Shown here piece by piece: positions 5,994-12,360 of a DNA stretch of 12,792 nt. The notes beneath the pieces are model-generated. The model saw only the letters and a program-made list of their open reading frames with translations, searched no databases and was not told where the DNA came from. Position 1 is the stretch's first letter, and every line of letters begins with the position of its first letter. Source of the DNA: Desulfovibrio sp. (lineage in GTDB: Bacteria > Desulfobacterota > Desulfovibrionia > Desulfovibrionales > Desulfovibrionaceae); NCBI GenBank assembly GCA_003525525.1, contig DQED01000003.1:1-12792 (forward strand). Direction: 5' to 3'. A program made the translations under genes and the position numbers.

Positions 5994-6034
5994 CGGCAGC
6001 GGGAGCGGGCGGTCGCCGTCCGCTCCCGCTGCCG
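5994..6034 (+). terminator. Stem-loop after the ferredoxin gene
   Basis: A 15-bp perfect stem: CGGCAGCGGGAGCGG (5994-6008) with CCGCTCCCGCTGCCG (6020-6034), loop 11. It lies 18 bp past the ferredoxin stop. No T run follows, so it may end transcription inefficiently or protect the 3' end of an abundant ferredoxin mRNA. The YkgJ gene starts 77 bp further on. Confidence 0.6.
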
Positions 6035-6111
6035 TCTCCGGCCCGGGCCGCTTGACCCTGCGCGGGGCCGCGTCATGGGGGGGCGGACGGAGCCGGTCGC
6101 GGAGTCCTTCG

Positions 6112-6942
6112 ATGCCCCTGGATTTTTCCCCCGCTTTCGCCCGCTACGAAGCCATCGCCGCCGAGGCCGACGCCGTCTTCGCCAAGGTCGCCGCCGCCTG
6201 CCCGGGCATGGTGACCTGCGGCCAGGGTTGCAGCGACTGCTGCCACGCCCTGTTCGACCTGACCTTCATCGAGGCCCTGTACCTCAACCACCGGTTCAAC
6301 GAGGCCTATCCCCCGGGCGCGGCGCGCGACGCCATCCTGGAGCGGGCCAACACGGCCGACCGCGAGCACTACAAGCTCAAGCGCAAGGCCTTTCGCGCCA
6401 GCCAGAACGGCGTGTCCACGGCCGAGATCCTGGCCGACATCGCCCGCGAGCGCATCCGCTGCCCCCTGCTCGGCGACGACGACCGCTGCGTGCTCTATGC
6501 CTCCCGGCCCGTGACCTGCCGTCTCTACGGCGTGCCCCAGGAAGTCGGCGGCGAAACCCACATCTGCGGCAAGGCCGGCTTCGAGCCGGGCGGGCGCTAT
6601 CCCACGGTCAAGATCGAAAAGCTCCAGGACCGGCTCATGGAGCTTTCCCAGGAAGTCGTGGCCGCGCTGCCGACCAAGCAGCCGCTGATGGGCGACATCC
6701 TTGTGCCGGTCTCCCTGGCGCTGATCACCGACTACGACGACGAATACCTCGGCATCATCACCGAGGACGACCTCGTGCAGCTGCCGCCCGCGCCGCCCGT
6801 GCCGCCGGCTGCGCCCTTGGGCGCTTCGTGCGGCTCCTGCGGCGAGCAGGCCGGCTCTTCCGCCTGCGCCTCGTGCGCCGGCGGACAGACCACCTGGGTG
6901 CTGCCCGGCCCGGACGGCGCTCCCGGCGACGACGACAAATAA
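6112..6942 (+). CDS. YkgJ-family cysteine-cluster protein with an extra C-terminal double CxxC tail
   Basis: A 276-residue soluble protein. C30 and the motif TCGQGCSDCC (C36, C40, C43, C44) form the YkgJ signature CxxxCxxCC, thought to bind a metal or Fe-S cluster. C117, C126, C136 (RPVTCRLYGVP) and C152 (HICGKAGF) complete the family's second half. The region 222-276 is different: a Pro/Ala linker, then CGSC (240-243) and CASC (252-255), a possible separate zinc or Fe-S knuckle, and an acidic end. The ATG at 6112 is chosen for GGAG (6101-6104) 7 bp upstream. The frame is open further upstream but overlaps the ferredoxin. The next gene begins 10 bp after the stop, so translation is probably coupled. 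Biochemical role unknown. Confidence 0.85.
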   Translation: MPLDFSPAFARYEAIAAEADAVFAKVAAACPGMVTCGQGCSDCCHALFDLTFIEALYLNHRFNEAYPPGAARDAILERANTADREHYKLKRKAFRASQNGVSTAEILADIARERIRCPLLGDDDRCVLYASRPVTCRLYGVPQEVGGETHICGKAGFEPGGRYPTVKIEKLQDRLMELSQEVVAALPTKQPLMGDILVPVSLALITDYDDEYLGIITEDDLVQLPPAPPVPPAAPLGASCGSCGEQAGSSACASCAGGQTTWVLPGPDGAPGDDDK

Positions 6943-6952
6943 GGAGGCCCGC

Positions 6953-7312
6953 GTGGCCCATTCCCCCGAGGAACTGGCGCAGCTCAAGCGCGCCATCTAC
7001 GAAAAGCTCAAACCCCGCCGCCGGCGCTTCATCGACAAGATGGGCTACGACGCCTGGGACCCGTTCCAGGAGCCCAACGATCCGCTGGACATGCGCGAGG
7101 ACGCCTCGCGCCGCACCAGCCAACAGCTGGTCGCGGAATTCCTGGCGACCCAGCCCGGGGCCTCGAGCGAATTCGGCAAGGGCGCCTGGGAGGTGTGCGC
7201 GGGCGTCATGAGCGGTTCGGAAAAGCACCGTGGCATGTACGCCTTCTGCAAATGGTACAAGGAACTGCTGGCCCGGGAAGGCATCGACGCCGAACTCGGC
7301 CCGACCAAATAA
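6953..7312 (+). CDS. Uncharacterised 119-residue protein of the YkgJ-TPR-HEAT cluster
   Basis: I do not recognise a named domain. The start is GTG at 6953, with AAGGAGG (6941-6947) overlapping the stop of the YkgJ gene, so the two are translationally linked. The product is soluble and probably helical: a basic N-terminal helix (ELAQLKRAIYEKLKPRRRRF), a central segment with DAWDPFQEPNDPLDMRED, and a C-terminal half with two cysteines (C82 in GAWEVCAGVM, C99 in MYAFCKWYKEL). There is no signal peptide. The reading frame shows the same strong GC third-position bias as its neighbours, so it is a real gene. It may bind the metal-cluster protein encoded upstream, but that is only a guess from position. 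Confidence 0.8.
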   Translation: MAHSPEELAQLKRAIYEKLKPRRRRFIDKMGYDAWDPFQEPNDPLDMREDASRRTSQQLVAEFLATQPGASSEFGKGAWEVCAGVMSGSEKHRGMYAFCKWYKELLAREGIDAELGPTK

Positions 7313-7329
7313 GCACGCGAGGAGCATGC

Positions 7330-7965
7330 ATGGAATCGAGCTATACCGCACAGACCCCTGACGAATTCATCGCCGAACTGAAAAAGCGCCTGTCGCAGAA
7401 CCCCGGCTGCGGCGTGTCCCACTACAACCTGGGCACGGCCTTCGTGGCCAAGGGCCGGCTCATCGAGGCCGAGGCGGAATTCCTCCAGGCCGTGGAATGC
7501 TCGCCGAGCCTGGCCGAGGCCTACGTGCAGCTCGGCGGCCTGGCCATGAACAAGGGCGACCTGGACGGCTGTCTGGAGTGGAACGAGAAGGCCAGCCGCG
7601 CCAGGCCCCTGTTCGCCGTGCCGTTCGGCAACATCGGTTTCGTGCACATGCAGCGCGGCGAGCTGGACAAGGCCGAAAAATCCCTGCGCCGGGCCATCAA
7701 GATCGACCCCAAGTACGTGCAGGCCATGGCCACCCTCGGCAACTGCCTGTTCATGAAGGGCGAGCTCGAGGCTGCGGAATTCCACAGCACCAAGGCGCTC
7801 GAGGTCGAGCCCAAGTTCGGCCCGGCCATGAACACCCTGGCCCTGGTCGCCATGGAGCGGGGCGATTTCGCCAAGGCCAAGGAGCTCCTCGCGCGCGCCC
7901 GGGAGACCGGCTTCGAGCCCCATCCCGACATGGTCCGCGAAATCGAGGCCGCCCTGGCCAAGTAG
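7330..7965 (+). CDS. Tetratricopeptide-repeat protein
   Basis: A 211-residue soluble protein made almost entirely of five TPR units at about 26-59, 60-93, 94-127, 128-161 and 162-195. Each ends in a Pro-containing turn such as ECSPS, RARPL, KIDPK or EVEPK. Repeats show the consensus small residues, as in NLGTAFVAKGRLIEAEAEF and NIGFVHMQRGELDKAEKSL. TPR arrays bind other proteins, so this is a scaffold or adaptor and not an enzyme. There is no signal peptide, so it acts in the cytoplasm. GAGGAG (7319-7324) lies 5 bp before the ATG, and the gene begins 17 bp after the 119-residue protein. A nearby ATG at 7326 is out of frame. Confidence 0.9.
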   Translation: MESSYTAQTPDEFIAELKKRLSQNPGCGVSHYNLGTAFVAKGRLIEAEAEFLQAVECSPSLAEAYVQLGGLAMNKGDLDGCLEWNEKASRARPLFAVPFGNIGFVHMQRGELDKAEKSLRRAIKIDPKYVQAMATLGNCLFMKGELEAAEFHSTKALEVEPKFGPAMNTLALVAMERGDFAKAKELLARARETGFEPHPDMVREIEAALAK

Positions 7966-8001
7966 CCGGGGGGAGGAACCGGGGCCCCGCCCCGGGCCCC
8001 G

Positions 8002-8024
8002 CCGGGGGGCATCATGCCCCCCGG
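8002..8024. repeat. Perfect GC-rich inverted repeat in the gap between the TPR and HEAT genes
   Basis: CCGGGGGGCAT (8002-8012) and ATGCCCCCCGG (8014-8024) are exact complements around one C. No T run is present. On the minus strand the flank reads TTTCGAGGGGGTCCGGGGGG, similar in plan to the hairpin at 12361-12418, so this may be a dispersed intergenic element rather than a gene-specific signal. Confidence 0.65.
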
Positions 8025-8055
8025 ACCCCCTCGAAAGGGAAGGAGGGTGGGCGTC

Positions 8056-8760
8056 ATGCCGTCACGCAGGCACTTGCTCGGGGAGATGCGCGACGTTTTG
8101 CGCGGGAACGACCGCGAGGCGGTCCTGGCCGCCTTGGCCGCCACGCCGGCCAAGACGCGCCTGGGACCGCTTTTTTCGCTGCTGCTCGACAGGGATTCGC
8201 TCGTGCGCTGGCGCGCCGTCACGGCCTTCGGCGCGGCCATGGCGGAGATCGCCGACGCGCGCCTGGAAGACGCCCGCGACGTCTGGCGCAACCTCATGTG
8301 GCGCGTCAACGAGGAGTCGGGCAACATCGCCTGGGGCATCCCCGAATGCATGGGCGAGACCCTGGCCGTGTGCCCGCCGCTTGCCCGCGAATTTCACCGC
8401 ATTCTCCTTTCCTACGTGCAGGACCTGCCCGGGGACTGCACCTTCATCGACCACGCGCCGCTTAGGCGCGGGGCCTGGTGGGCCATCGCCCGCCTGGCCG
8501 AGGCCGCGCCCGAATTGTGCGCCCCGGCCCTGCCCGAGATCGTCGCCGCCCTTGGCGACTGCGACCCCGCCGCGCGCGGCCTGGCCTGCCTGGCTGTGGC
8601 TCGCGTCAGGCCCGATCCCTCGCGCACGCTGCTGGATGCGCTCACCGCCCTGGCCGGGGATACGGCCGCATTCGACCGCTACGACGGCTGGGCGCTCGCG
8701 ACCGCCAGCGTGGCGGACGCCGCCGCGCAGGCCCTGGCCGCCTGCCGCAGCTGCATGTAA
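8056..8760 (+). CDS. HEAT-like repeat protein (resembles the DVU0298 family of Desulfovibrio)
   Basis: A 234-residue helical-repeat protein without a signal peptide. Helical pairs such as LLDRDSLVRWRAVTAFGAAM, RGAWWAIARLAEAAPELC and ARGLACLAVARVRPDP look like HEAT/PBS-lyase repeats. The central segment (79-101, LMWRVNEESGNIAWGIPECM) resembles a motif I recall from HEAT proteins of sulfate reducers. The name is from memory, not a search. Eight cysteines include CRSC at the extreme C-terminus. The start is ATG 8056, with AGGAGG (8041-8046) 9 bp upstream; GTG 8047 abuts the ribosome binding site and is less likely. An in-frame ATG at 8014 lies inside the hairpin repeat. It closes the YkgJ cluster apart from one small peptide gene. 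Confidence 0.78.
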   Translation: MPSRRHLLGEMRDVLRGNDREAVLAALAATPAKTRLGPLFSLLLDRDSLVRWRAVTAFGAAMAEIADARLEDARDVWRNLMWRVNEESGNIAWGIPECMGETLAVCPPLAREFHRILLSYVQDLPGDCTFIDHAPLRRGAWWAIARLAEAAPELCAPALPEIVAALGDCDPAARGLACLAVARVRPDPSRTLLDALTALAGDTAAFDRYDGWALATASVADAAAQALAACRSCM

Positions 8761-8827
8761 CCGCCTGTTCGCGTCCCGCGACCTCCCTTGCAGCAAACGG
8801 GGATGCCGTCCCCCCTGGAGGTTCGCC

Positions 8828-8911
8828 TTGCGCGCCACACCCTTTTTCACCGTACTGCTCATTCTCGCCGTGCTCGCCCTGGCGGCGGCCGCGGGCCATG
8901 CCGCCGGCTGA
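8828..8911 (+). CDS. Candidate 27-residue hydrophobic peptide with a TTG start
   Basis: TTG at 8828 follows GGAGG (8817-8821) with 6 bp spacing. The peptide starts MRATPFFTVLLILAVLALAA and ends GHAAG: one positive residue, a 17-residue hydrophobic core, then AxA-like small residues. That is either a complete single-helix membrane peptide or a Sec signal peptide whose mature part is nearly absent. A strong terminator begins 42 bp after its stop, so it is the last gene of the YkgJ-TPR-HEAT cluster, 67 bp after the HEAT gene. It could also be the remnant of a longer secreted protein. No homologue is known to me, and a gene this small needs expression evidence. Confidence 0.5.
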   Translation: MRATPFFTVLLILAVLALAAAAGHAAG

Positions 8912-8952
8912 TCCATAAAGCGTTCCCGGATCAAGTCCCTTCCCCCAAGGCA

Positions 8953-8988
8953 GGGCGCGGCTTTCCCCCCCCGGCCGCGCCCTTTTTT
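8953..8988 (+). terminator. Intrinsic terminator ending the YkgJ-TPR-HEAT cluster
   Basis: GGGCGCGGC (8953-8961) pairs with GCCGCGCCC (8974-8982), 9 bp all G-C, followed directly by six T (8983-8988). Canonical on the plus strand. Confidence 0.9.
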
Positions 8989-9016
8989 CGTGCGCAGGTC
9001 CGTCCGGCGTCAGGGG

Positions 9017-10015
9017 TCAGAATTCGTAGCGCAGGCGCAGGGCTCCGCCCGGCGCGCCTCCGACGTCGAACCGTTTGATGCGCGATCCGCTCTCCCGGTA
9101 AAAGGTCATGGTGCCGGGCAGGGCGTACAACGCGCCGATGCTGGCGGAAAACCCGTCCATGGGGCGCAGATCGAACCAGAGCCCGGTCTGGGGCGCGAGG
9201 ATGGCCACGGACCCCTTCCGGGCGATCGGGTTGTCGTCGGCAAGGCCGTAGGAGCCGGCTTCGATGCTGCCGGTCAGGCGCACGCCCCACCATGTCCCGC
9301 CGCGCCAGGTGATTTCCGTGTGGGGGAAGCCCAGTTTGGCCGCGAAGCGGTCGCCGCTTTCATAGTTGAAGCCGATCACGGGCACGGCCTGGGTTTCCAC
9401 TTTGCTGCCGGTGACGCCGCCGCCGAATTGCACGGTCCATTTCCTGCCCAGGGGAACGACCAGACCGGCCAGAGCGGTTCCGTCGAGACCTGATGCGCCG
9501 GGGTCGCGCTCGAAGCCGAGCCCGCCCCGTACGGTGGCGAATCCCCCCACGGTGCCCCACAGGCCGCCCCTGACCGTCAGGCCGAGCTCGAACCGGTGCA
9601 GGTTTTCAAAGGGGATGCGGCCGCCGAAGGGCAGGTGGCCGACGTCGGAAAATTCGAAGTGGCTGCCGGTATAGCCCATGTCCCAGGCGAAGTGCTCCGT
9701 GCCGGCGGCGGCCTTGACGCTGGCGCGGGAAACGGCCACGCCCGCGCCGTCGATGTCCGCCGGAGCCAGGGCGTTTCCTTCGGCTTCCATGTTGCAGGTC
9801 GGGCTGTTCCCGGTCGGGGGGAGGGCGGGTTTGCCCGCGCTGGCGCCGGGGGTGGCGTCATGCAACTCGTCGGGGTCGCTCGCGGCGCAGCATTCGCCAA
9901 GCAGCGCCAGGACCGTCACGGCGGCCAGCAGGCTGATGCCGAAAAGCCACGCCCGCAGAGGCGGCGGGGGCAACAAGGATATCCACGTGCTTTTGTTTTG
10001 CGAAAGGTGACGCAT
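9017..10015 (-). CDS. Outer-membrane beta-barrel protein, TetR-controlled
   Basis: A 332-residue exported protein. An unusually long N-terminal region with PPPP precedes the hydrophobic core (AWLFGISLLAAVTVLALL), and cleavage is likely near CCAAS. The stretch from 47 to about 100 is low-complexity and hydrophilic. From about 105 the sequence alternates polar and hydrophobic residues with many Gly and aromatics (FELGLTVRGGLWGTVGGF, WTVQFGGGVTG, WWGVRLTGSIEAG), and it ends RLRYEF, a C-terminal Phe typical of BAM-inserted barrels. No named family was recognised with certainty; DUF6268-like barrels are one possibility. AGGAGG lies 4 bp before the ATG. The gene follows tetR by 90 bp and has its own promoter carrying the repressor site. 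Its cargo or function is unknown. Confidence 0.72.
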   Translation of the reverse strand: MRHLSQNKSTWISLLPPPPLRAWLFGISLLAAVTVLALLGECCAASDPDELHDATPGASAGKPALPPTGNSPTCNMEAEGNALAPADIDGAGVAVSRASVKAAAGTEHFAWDMGYTGSHFEFSDVGHLPFGGRIPFENLHRFELGLTVRGGLWGTVGGFATVRGGLGFERDPGASGLDGTALAGLVVPLGRKWTVQFGGGVTGSKVETQAVPVIGFNYESGDRFAAKLGFPHTEITWRGGTWWGVRLTGSIEAGSYGLADDNPIARKGSVAILAPQTGLWFDLRPMDGFSASIGALYALPGTMTFYRESGSRIKRFDVGGAPGGALRLRYEF

Positions 10016-10063
10016 AAGGCCTCCTGTGTCTCTTGAGCGTTTGTGTTGTGGGGCAGTGTTGTC

Positions 10064-10099
10064 GCACCATATGTAACCAGTCGGTTACATATGGTGCAA
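10064..10099 (-). promoter_or_regulatory. TetR operator and promoter of the outer-membrane barrel gene
   Basis: GCACCATATGTAACC (10064-10078) and GGTTACATATGGTGC (10083-10097) are perfect 15-bp arms around AGTC. The core GTAACCAGTCGGTTAC (10073-10088) recurs before tetR with two changes. On the minus strand TTGCAC (10099-10094), 17 bp and TTACAT (10076-10071) give a weak promoter whose spacer holds the core, so bound repressor would block polymerase. The T run lies on the wrong side for a terminator. Confidence 0.75.
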
Positions 10100-10105
10100 A
10101 AAAAA

Positions 10106-10753
10106 TCAGTCTTCGTTTCCCAGGACGCTGCGAATGATGCGGGCGAGCATGACCTCCAGGCGCTCCCAGGTGGCCTCGTCGTCCAGAGGCAGGCCGGCAA
10201 AGGTTTCCTCCGTGCGCTCGCGCACGCTCAAATGGTTGATGGTTCCGCCGAGGATGGCGTACAGGGCGGCGATGTCCAGGTTGGGCGGAACGGCGAGACC
10301 GCTTCGCACGAGCGCCATGATCTGCATGCCCACGGATTGGCGTACGGAATCCAGGGCTTCGGTCAGCGCGTTGTGCTCCAGAAAGCGCCAGGCCAGGATC
10401 TCCTGGGTCAGGGGACGCCGGCGGATGCCGCGCATGTAGTTGCGTGTGGCGACCACCAGCCGCTCGACAAGGGGAAGGGCCAGGAACGCCTCGCGGTCGC
10501 CGCCGGTGAGCTCGTCGAGGTCGGGCCAGAAGTCGCCGTTGTGGGCGAAAGCCGCCACCAGTCCGTCCAGACCGCCGAAATAACGGTAGATCAGAACCTT
10601 GTTGATTCCGGCTTCCCGCGCCACGACGTTGACCTTGACCTCGCGGAAGCCCTGGCGCGCCAGGACGCGGCCCACCGCGTCTATCAAAAGGCGCATGGTG
10701 GCTTCGCGGTCACGCTGCCGTTCGGGTGCGCTCTGGGGTTTCGCGGTTGCCAT
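10106..10753 (-). CDS. TetR/AcrR-family transcriptional repressor
   Basis: A 215-residue one-component regulator. The N-terminal DNA-binding domain (about 15-68) has the family helix-turn-helix, VNVVAREAGINKVLIYRYFG, with the diagnostic YRYF close of the recognition helix. Residues 80-215 form the helical ligand-binding and dimerisation domain, which is variable and gives no clue to the ligand. The ATG at 10753 has no Shine-Dalgarno sequence. A TTGACA 35 bp upstream and a near-palindrome in its spacer suggest an autorepressed, leaderless transcript. The outer-membrane barrel gene downstream shares the operator, so it is the likely target. No efflux pump is encoded nearby, which is the more usual partner of this family. 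Confidence 0.92.
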   Translation of the reverse strand: MATAKPQSAPERQRDREATMRLLIDAVGRVLARQGFREVKVNVVAREAGINKVLIYRYFGGLDGLVAAFAHNGDFWPDLDELTGGDREAFLALPLVERLVVATRNYMRGIRRRPLTQEILAWRFLEHNALTEALDSVRQSVGMQIMALVRSGLAVPPNLDIAALYAILGGTINHLSVRERTEETFAGLPLDDEATWERLEVMLARIIRSVLGNED

Positions 10754-10760
10754 GACGGGG

Positions 10761-10789
10761 TATGTGTCACCGGTCGGTTACTTTGTCAA
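10761..10789 (-). promoter_or_regulatory. tetR promoter with operator in the spacer
   Basis: On the minus strand a perfect TTGACA (10789-10784), 17 bp, then a poor CACATA (10766-10761). The spacer contains GTAACCGACCGGTGAC (10781-10766), the same motif as in the barrel-gene operator with two changes. With the -35 hexamer 35 bp before the ATG, transcription should start at about 10754, next to the start codon. Confidence 0.65.
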
Positions 10790-11107
10790 CCTCCCTGGCC
10801 GCCGGATGCGGCATGTTTGCCACCGCCGGGCAGCGGAGGATTCCCTGAAAGGGCTTGGCGCGGGGCGGGACCGGACGGGGCCGGAGAACCGGAATGCCGC
10901 GCAGCGCCGCCGTCGGGGCGGCGATGACGGCGGCGACAGCATTTAATATCCCGGTATTGTTTATAAATTTGTTCCTGCCACAAGTTGCGGAAGGAAGAGC
11001 ATTTTTTTCGCTTTTTCACTTGACCAAAAAACTAAAAGGATTAGATTTGTCCTACATTGACGCAAGCACCACTGCCGCGGCAGCGACCGCACGATGGAGG
11101 AATTGCC
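10790..11107. other. Spacer between tetR and the DVU0772-like gene
   Basis: No gene seen. 10790-10940 is GC-rich. 10941-11060 is strikingly AT-rich for this genome, with T7 at 11002-11008 and A6 at 11026-11031, and carries the putative promoter at 11020-11047. A 12-base palindrome CTGCCGCGGCAG (11072-11083) lies in the predicted leader, before the ribosome binding site GGAGG (11096-11100). Confidence 0.6.
11020..11047 (+). promoter_or_regulatory. Putative promoter of the DVU0772-like gene, with an AT-rich upstream region
   Basis: TTGACC (11020-11025, five of six matches), 16 bp, then TAGATT (11042-11047, four of six). T-rich sequence directly upstream (11000-11016) could act as an UP element. 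Transcription would start near 11054, giving a leader of about 54 bases. Confidence 0.5.
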
Positions 11108-11458
11108 ATGCAGACGCAGACGCCGATCGATTTGTCCGGACTGGTCATCGACTGGAACATGACGCCCGAGGACGCCGTGACCCTGTATCTGGAATGGGGC
11201 AACAACTCCTGGCATGCCGAGCATAAGCCCGTGACCTCGAAGAACGATTTCGCCACCTATTTCGTGGTCAACACGTGGTCGGGCCGGCCGGAACTGTCGC
11301 TCGTGCGCCGCAATTCCGAAGACTGCGTGGAGTTGGCTTCCTTCGATCTGCCGGAGGAGCTGGCCCGGACGTTCATGGAGGAAAACGGCGGCAACAAGGG
11401 CGTCTACGCGCCGAACGACGCCATCAAGAAGTGGCTGCAAGAGACGCAGTTCAACTAG
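11108..11458 (+). CDS. Small soluble protein, possibly DVU0772-like (function unknown)
   Basis: A 116-residue acidic protein without a signal peptide or membrane helix. Recognisable segments are IDWNMTPEDAVTLYLEWGNN, DFATYFVVNTWSGRPELSLV and NKGVYAPNDAIKKWL. They recall a short family I know from Desulfovibrio as DVU0772-like, but this is memory, not alignment. One cysteine (C73). GGAGG (11096-11100) lies 7 bp before the ATG; an upstream in-frame start at 11057 has no ribosome binding site and falls in the predicted leader. The gene is a single-gene unit with an AT-rich promoter region, a good ribosome binding site and a solid terminator, the layout of a highly expressed protein. No function can be assigned. 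Confidence 0.75.
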   Translation: MQTQTPIDLSGLVIDWNMTPEDAVTLYLEWGNNSWHAEHKPVTSKNDFATYFVVNTWSGRPELSLVRRNSEDCVELASFDLPEELARTFMEENGGNKGVYAPNDAIKKWLQETQFN

Positions 11459-11508
11459 AATTTCCCGCAAACCCTCACGCAACCCCCGCACCAGACCCCT
11501 CACGCCAT

Positions 11509-11553
11509 GGCGCGGCCCCGGGTGGATAGGCCCCGGAGCCGCGCCTTTCTTTT
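11509..11553 (+). terminator. Intrinsic terminator after the DVU0772-like gene
   Basis: GGCGCGGC (11509-11516) pairs with GCCGCGCC (11538-11545), extended inside by CCGGG (11518-11522) with CCCGG (11532-11536). The stem is followed by TTTCTTTT (11546-11553). Confidence 0.85.
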
Positions 11554-11603
11554 CGGGACCGCACGGCCTTGCCCTTGCCCGGCGAAGCTGCGAAACTCCC
11601 CCC

Positions 11604-12329
11604 ATGCTCCTTGCCGTCGTCGCGGACATCCACGCCAACCTCGAAGCCCTGGACGCCGTCTTGGCCGACATCGACGCGGCCGCGCCGGCGGCGACGGTGA
11701 GCCTTGGCGACAACATCGGCTACGGCCCCGATCCGGTCCTGGTGCTCAAGCGGCTTGCCGCGCGGGGCATCCCGAGCGTGCGCGGCAACCACGAATGGGC
11801 CGTGGTCGACCCGGCGCGCGAACGGCTTTTCAATCCGCAGTCCCGCGAGGCGCTGTGGCGCACGCGCGAGCTGCTGCCGCCGGAACTCCTCGCCCGCGTG
11901 GCCGCCTATCCGACCTCGCTTTCGCTTTACGGCTGCCGCTTCGTCCACGGCCTGCCGCCAAACGACACCGCCACCTACCTGTTCGAGGCCGGCGACGTGA
12001 CGTTGCGCCGCGCGTTTGCCCGCACGGCCGAGCGGGTTTCCTTCGTGGGGCACACCCACATGCTGGACGCCGCGGCGCTGCGCGGCCGGGACGTCCTGCG
12101 CTACGAACTGGGCGTCGGCGACAATCCCCTGGACGCGGGCGAGCGCCACATCGTCAACGTCGGCTCCGTGGGCCAACCCCGCGACGGCGACACGCGCGCC
12201 AAGTACGGTCTGTACGACGACGTCCGCGGCGTGCTGACCATCCGCGCCGTGCCCTACGACGCGAAGGCCACGGCCGCCAAGATCGTCGCGCGCGGCCTGC
12301 CGCGCCGCTACGCCGACAGGCTGCTGTGA
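11604..12329 (+). CDS. Calcineurin-like metallophosphoesterase (YfcE/MJ0936-type)
   Basis: A 241-residue cytoplasmic hydrolase with a dinuclear metal site. The five family motifs are present in order: DIHAN with D8 and H10, GDNIGYG with D36, GNHE with N62 and H63, H115 in RFVHGLPP, and GHTH with H150 and H152. The C-terminal GSVGQPRDGD is also typical of the group often annotated as diadenosine-tetraphosphatase or phosphodiesterase-like. The substrate is not known. The start codon has no Shine-Dalgarno sequence (only pyrimidines precede it), though a weak TTGCCC lies 35 bp upstream. It stands 51 bp after the previous gene's terminator tail and 100 bp before the kinase gene. Confidence 0.88.
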   Translation: MLLAVVADIHANLEALDAVLADIDAAAPAATVSLGDNIGYGPDPVLVLKRLAARGIPSVRGNHEWAVVDPARERLFNPQSREALWRTRELLPPELLARVAAYPTSLSLYGCRFVHGLPPNDTATYLFEAGDVTLRRAFARTAERVSFVGHTHMLDAAALRGRDVLRYELGVGDNPLDAGERHIVNVGSVGQPRDGDTRAKYGLYDDVRGVLTIRAVPYDAKATAAKIVARGLPRRYADRLL

Positions 12330-12360
12330 ATACGGCTACCCCTAACCCCGTTGAAAGTTT

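Noticed and set aside
8014..8055. Upstream ATG for the HEAT-like gene
   Set aside because: Lies inside the perfect inverted repeat at 8002-8024 and has no ribosome binding site; ATG 8056 has AGGAGG.
10098..10105. A8 next to the 34-bp palindrome read as a terminator
   Set aside because: On the minus strand the T run precedes the stem, and on the plus strand an A run follows, so neither orientation fits; the shared core with the tetR upstream site points to an operator.
10855..11226. 123-codon plus-strand frame before the DVU0772-like gene
   Set aside because: Covers the AT-rich promoter region and runs out of frame into the real gene; no ribosome binding site.
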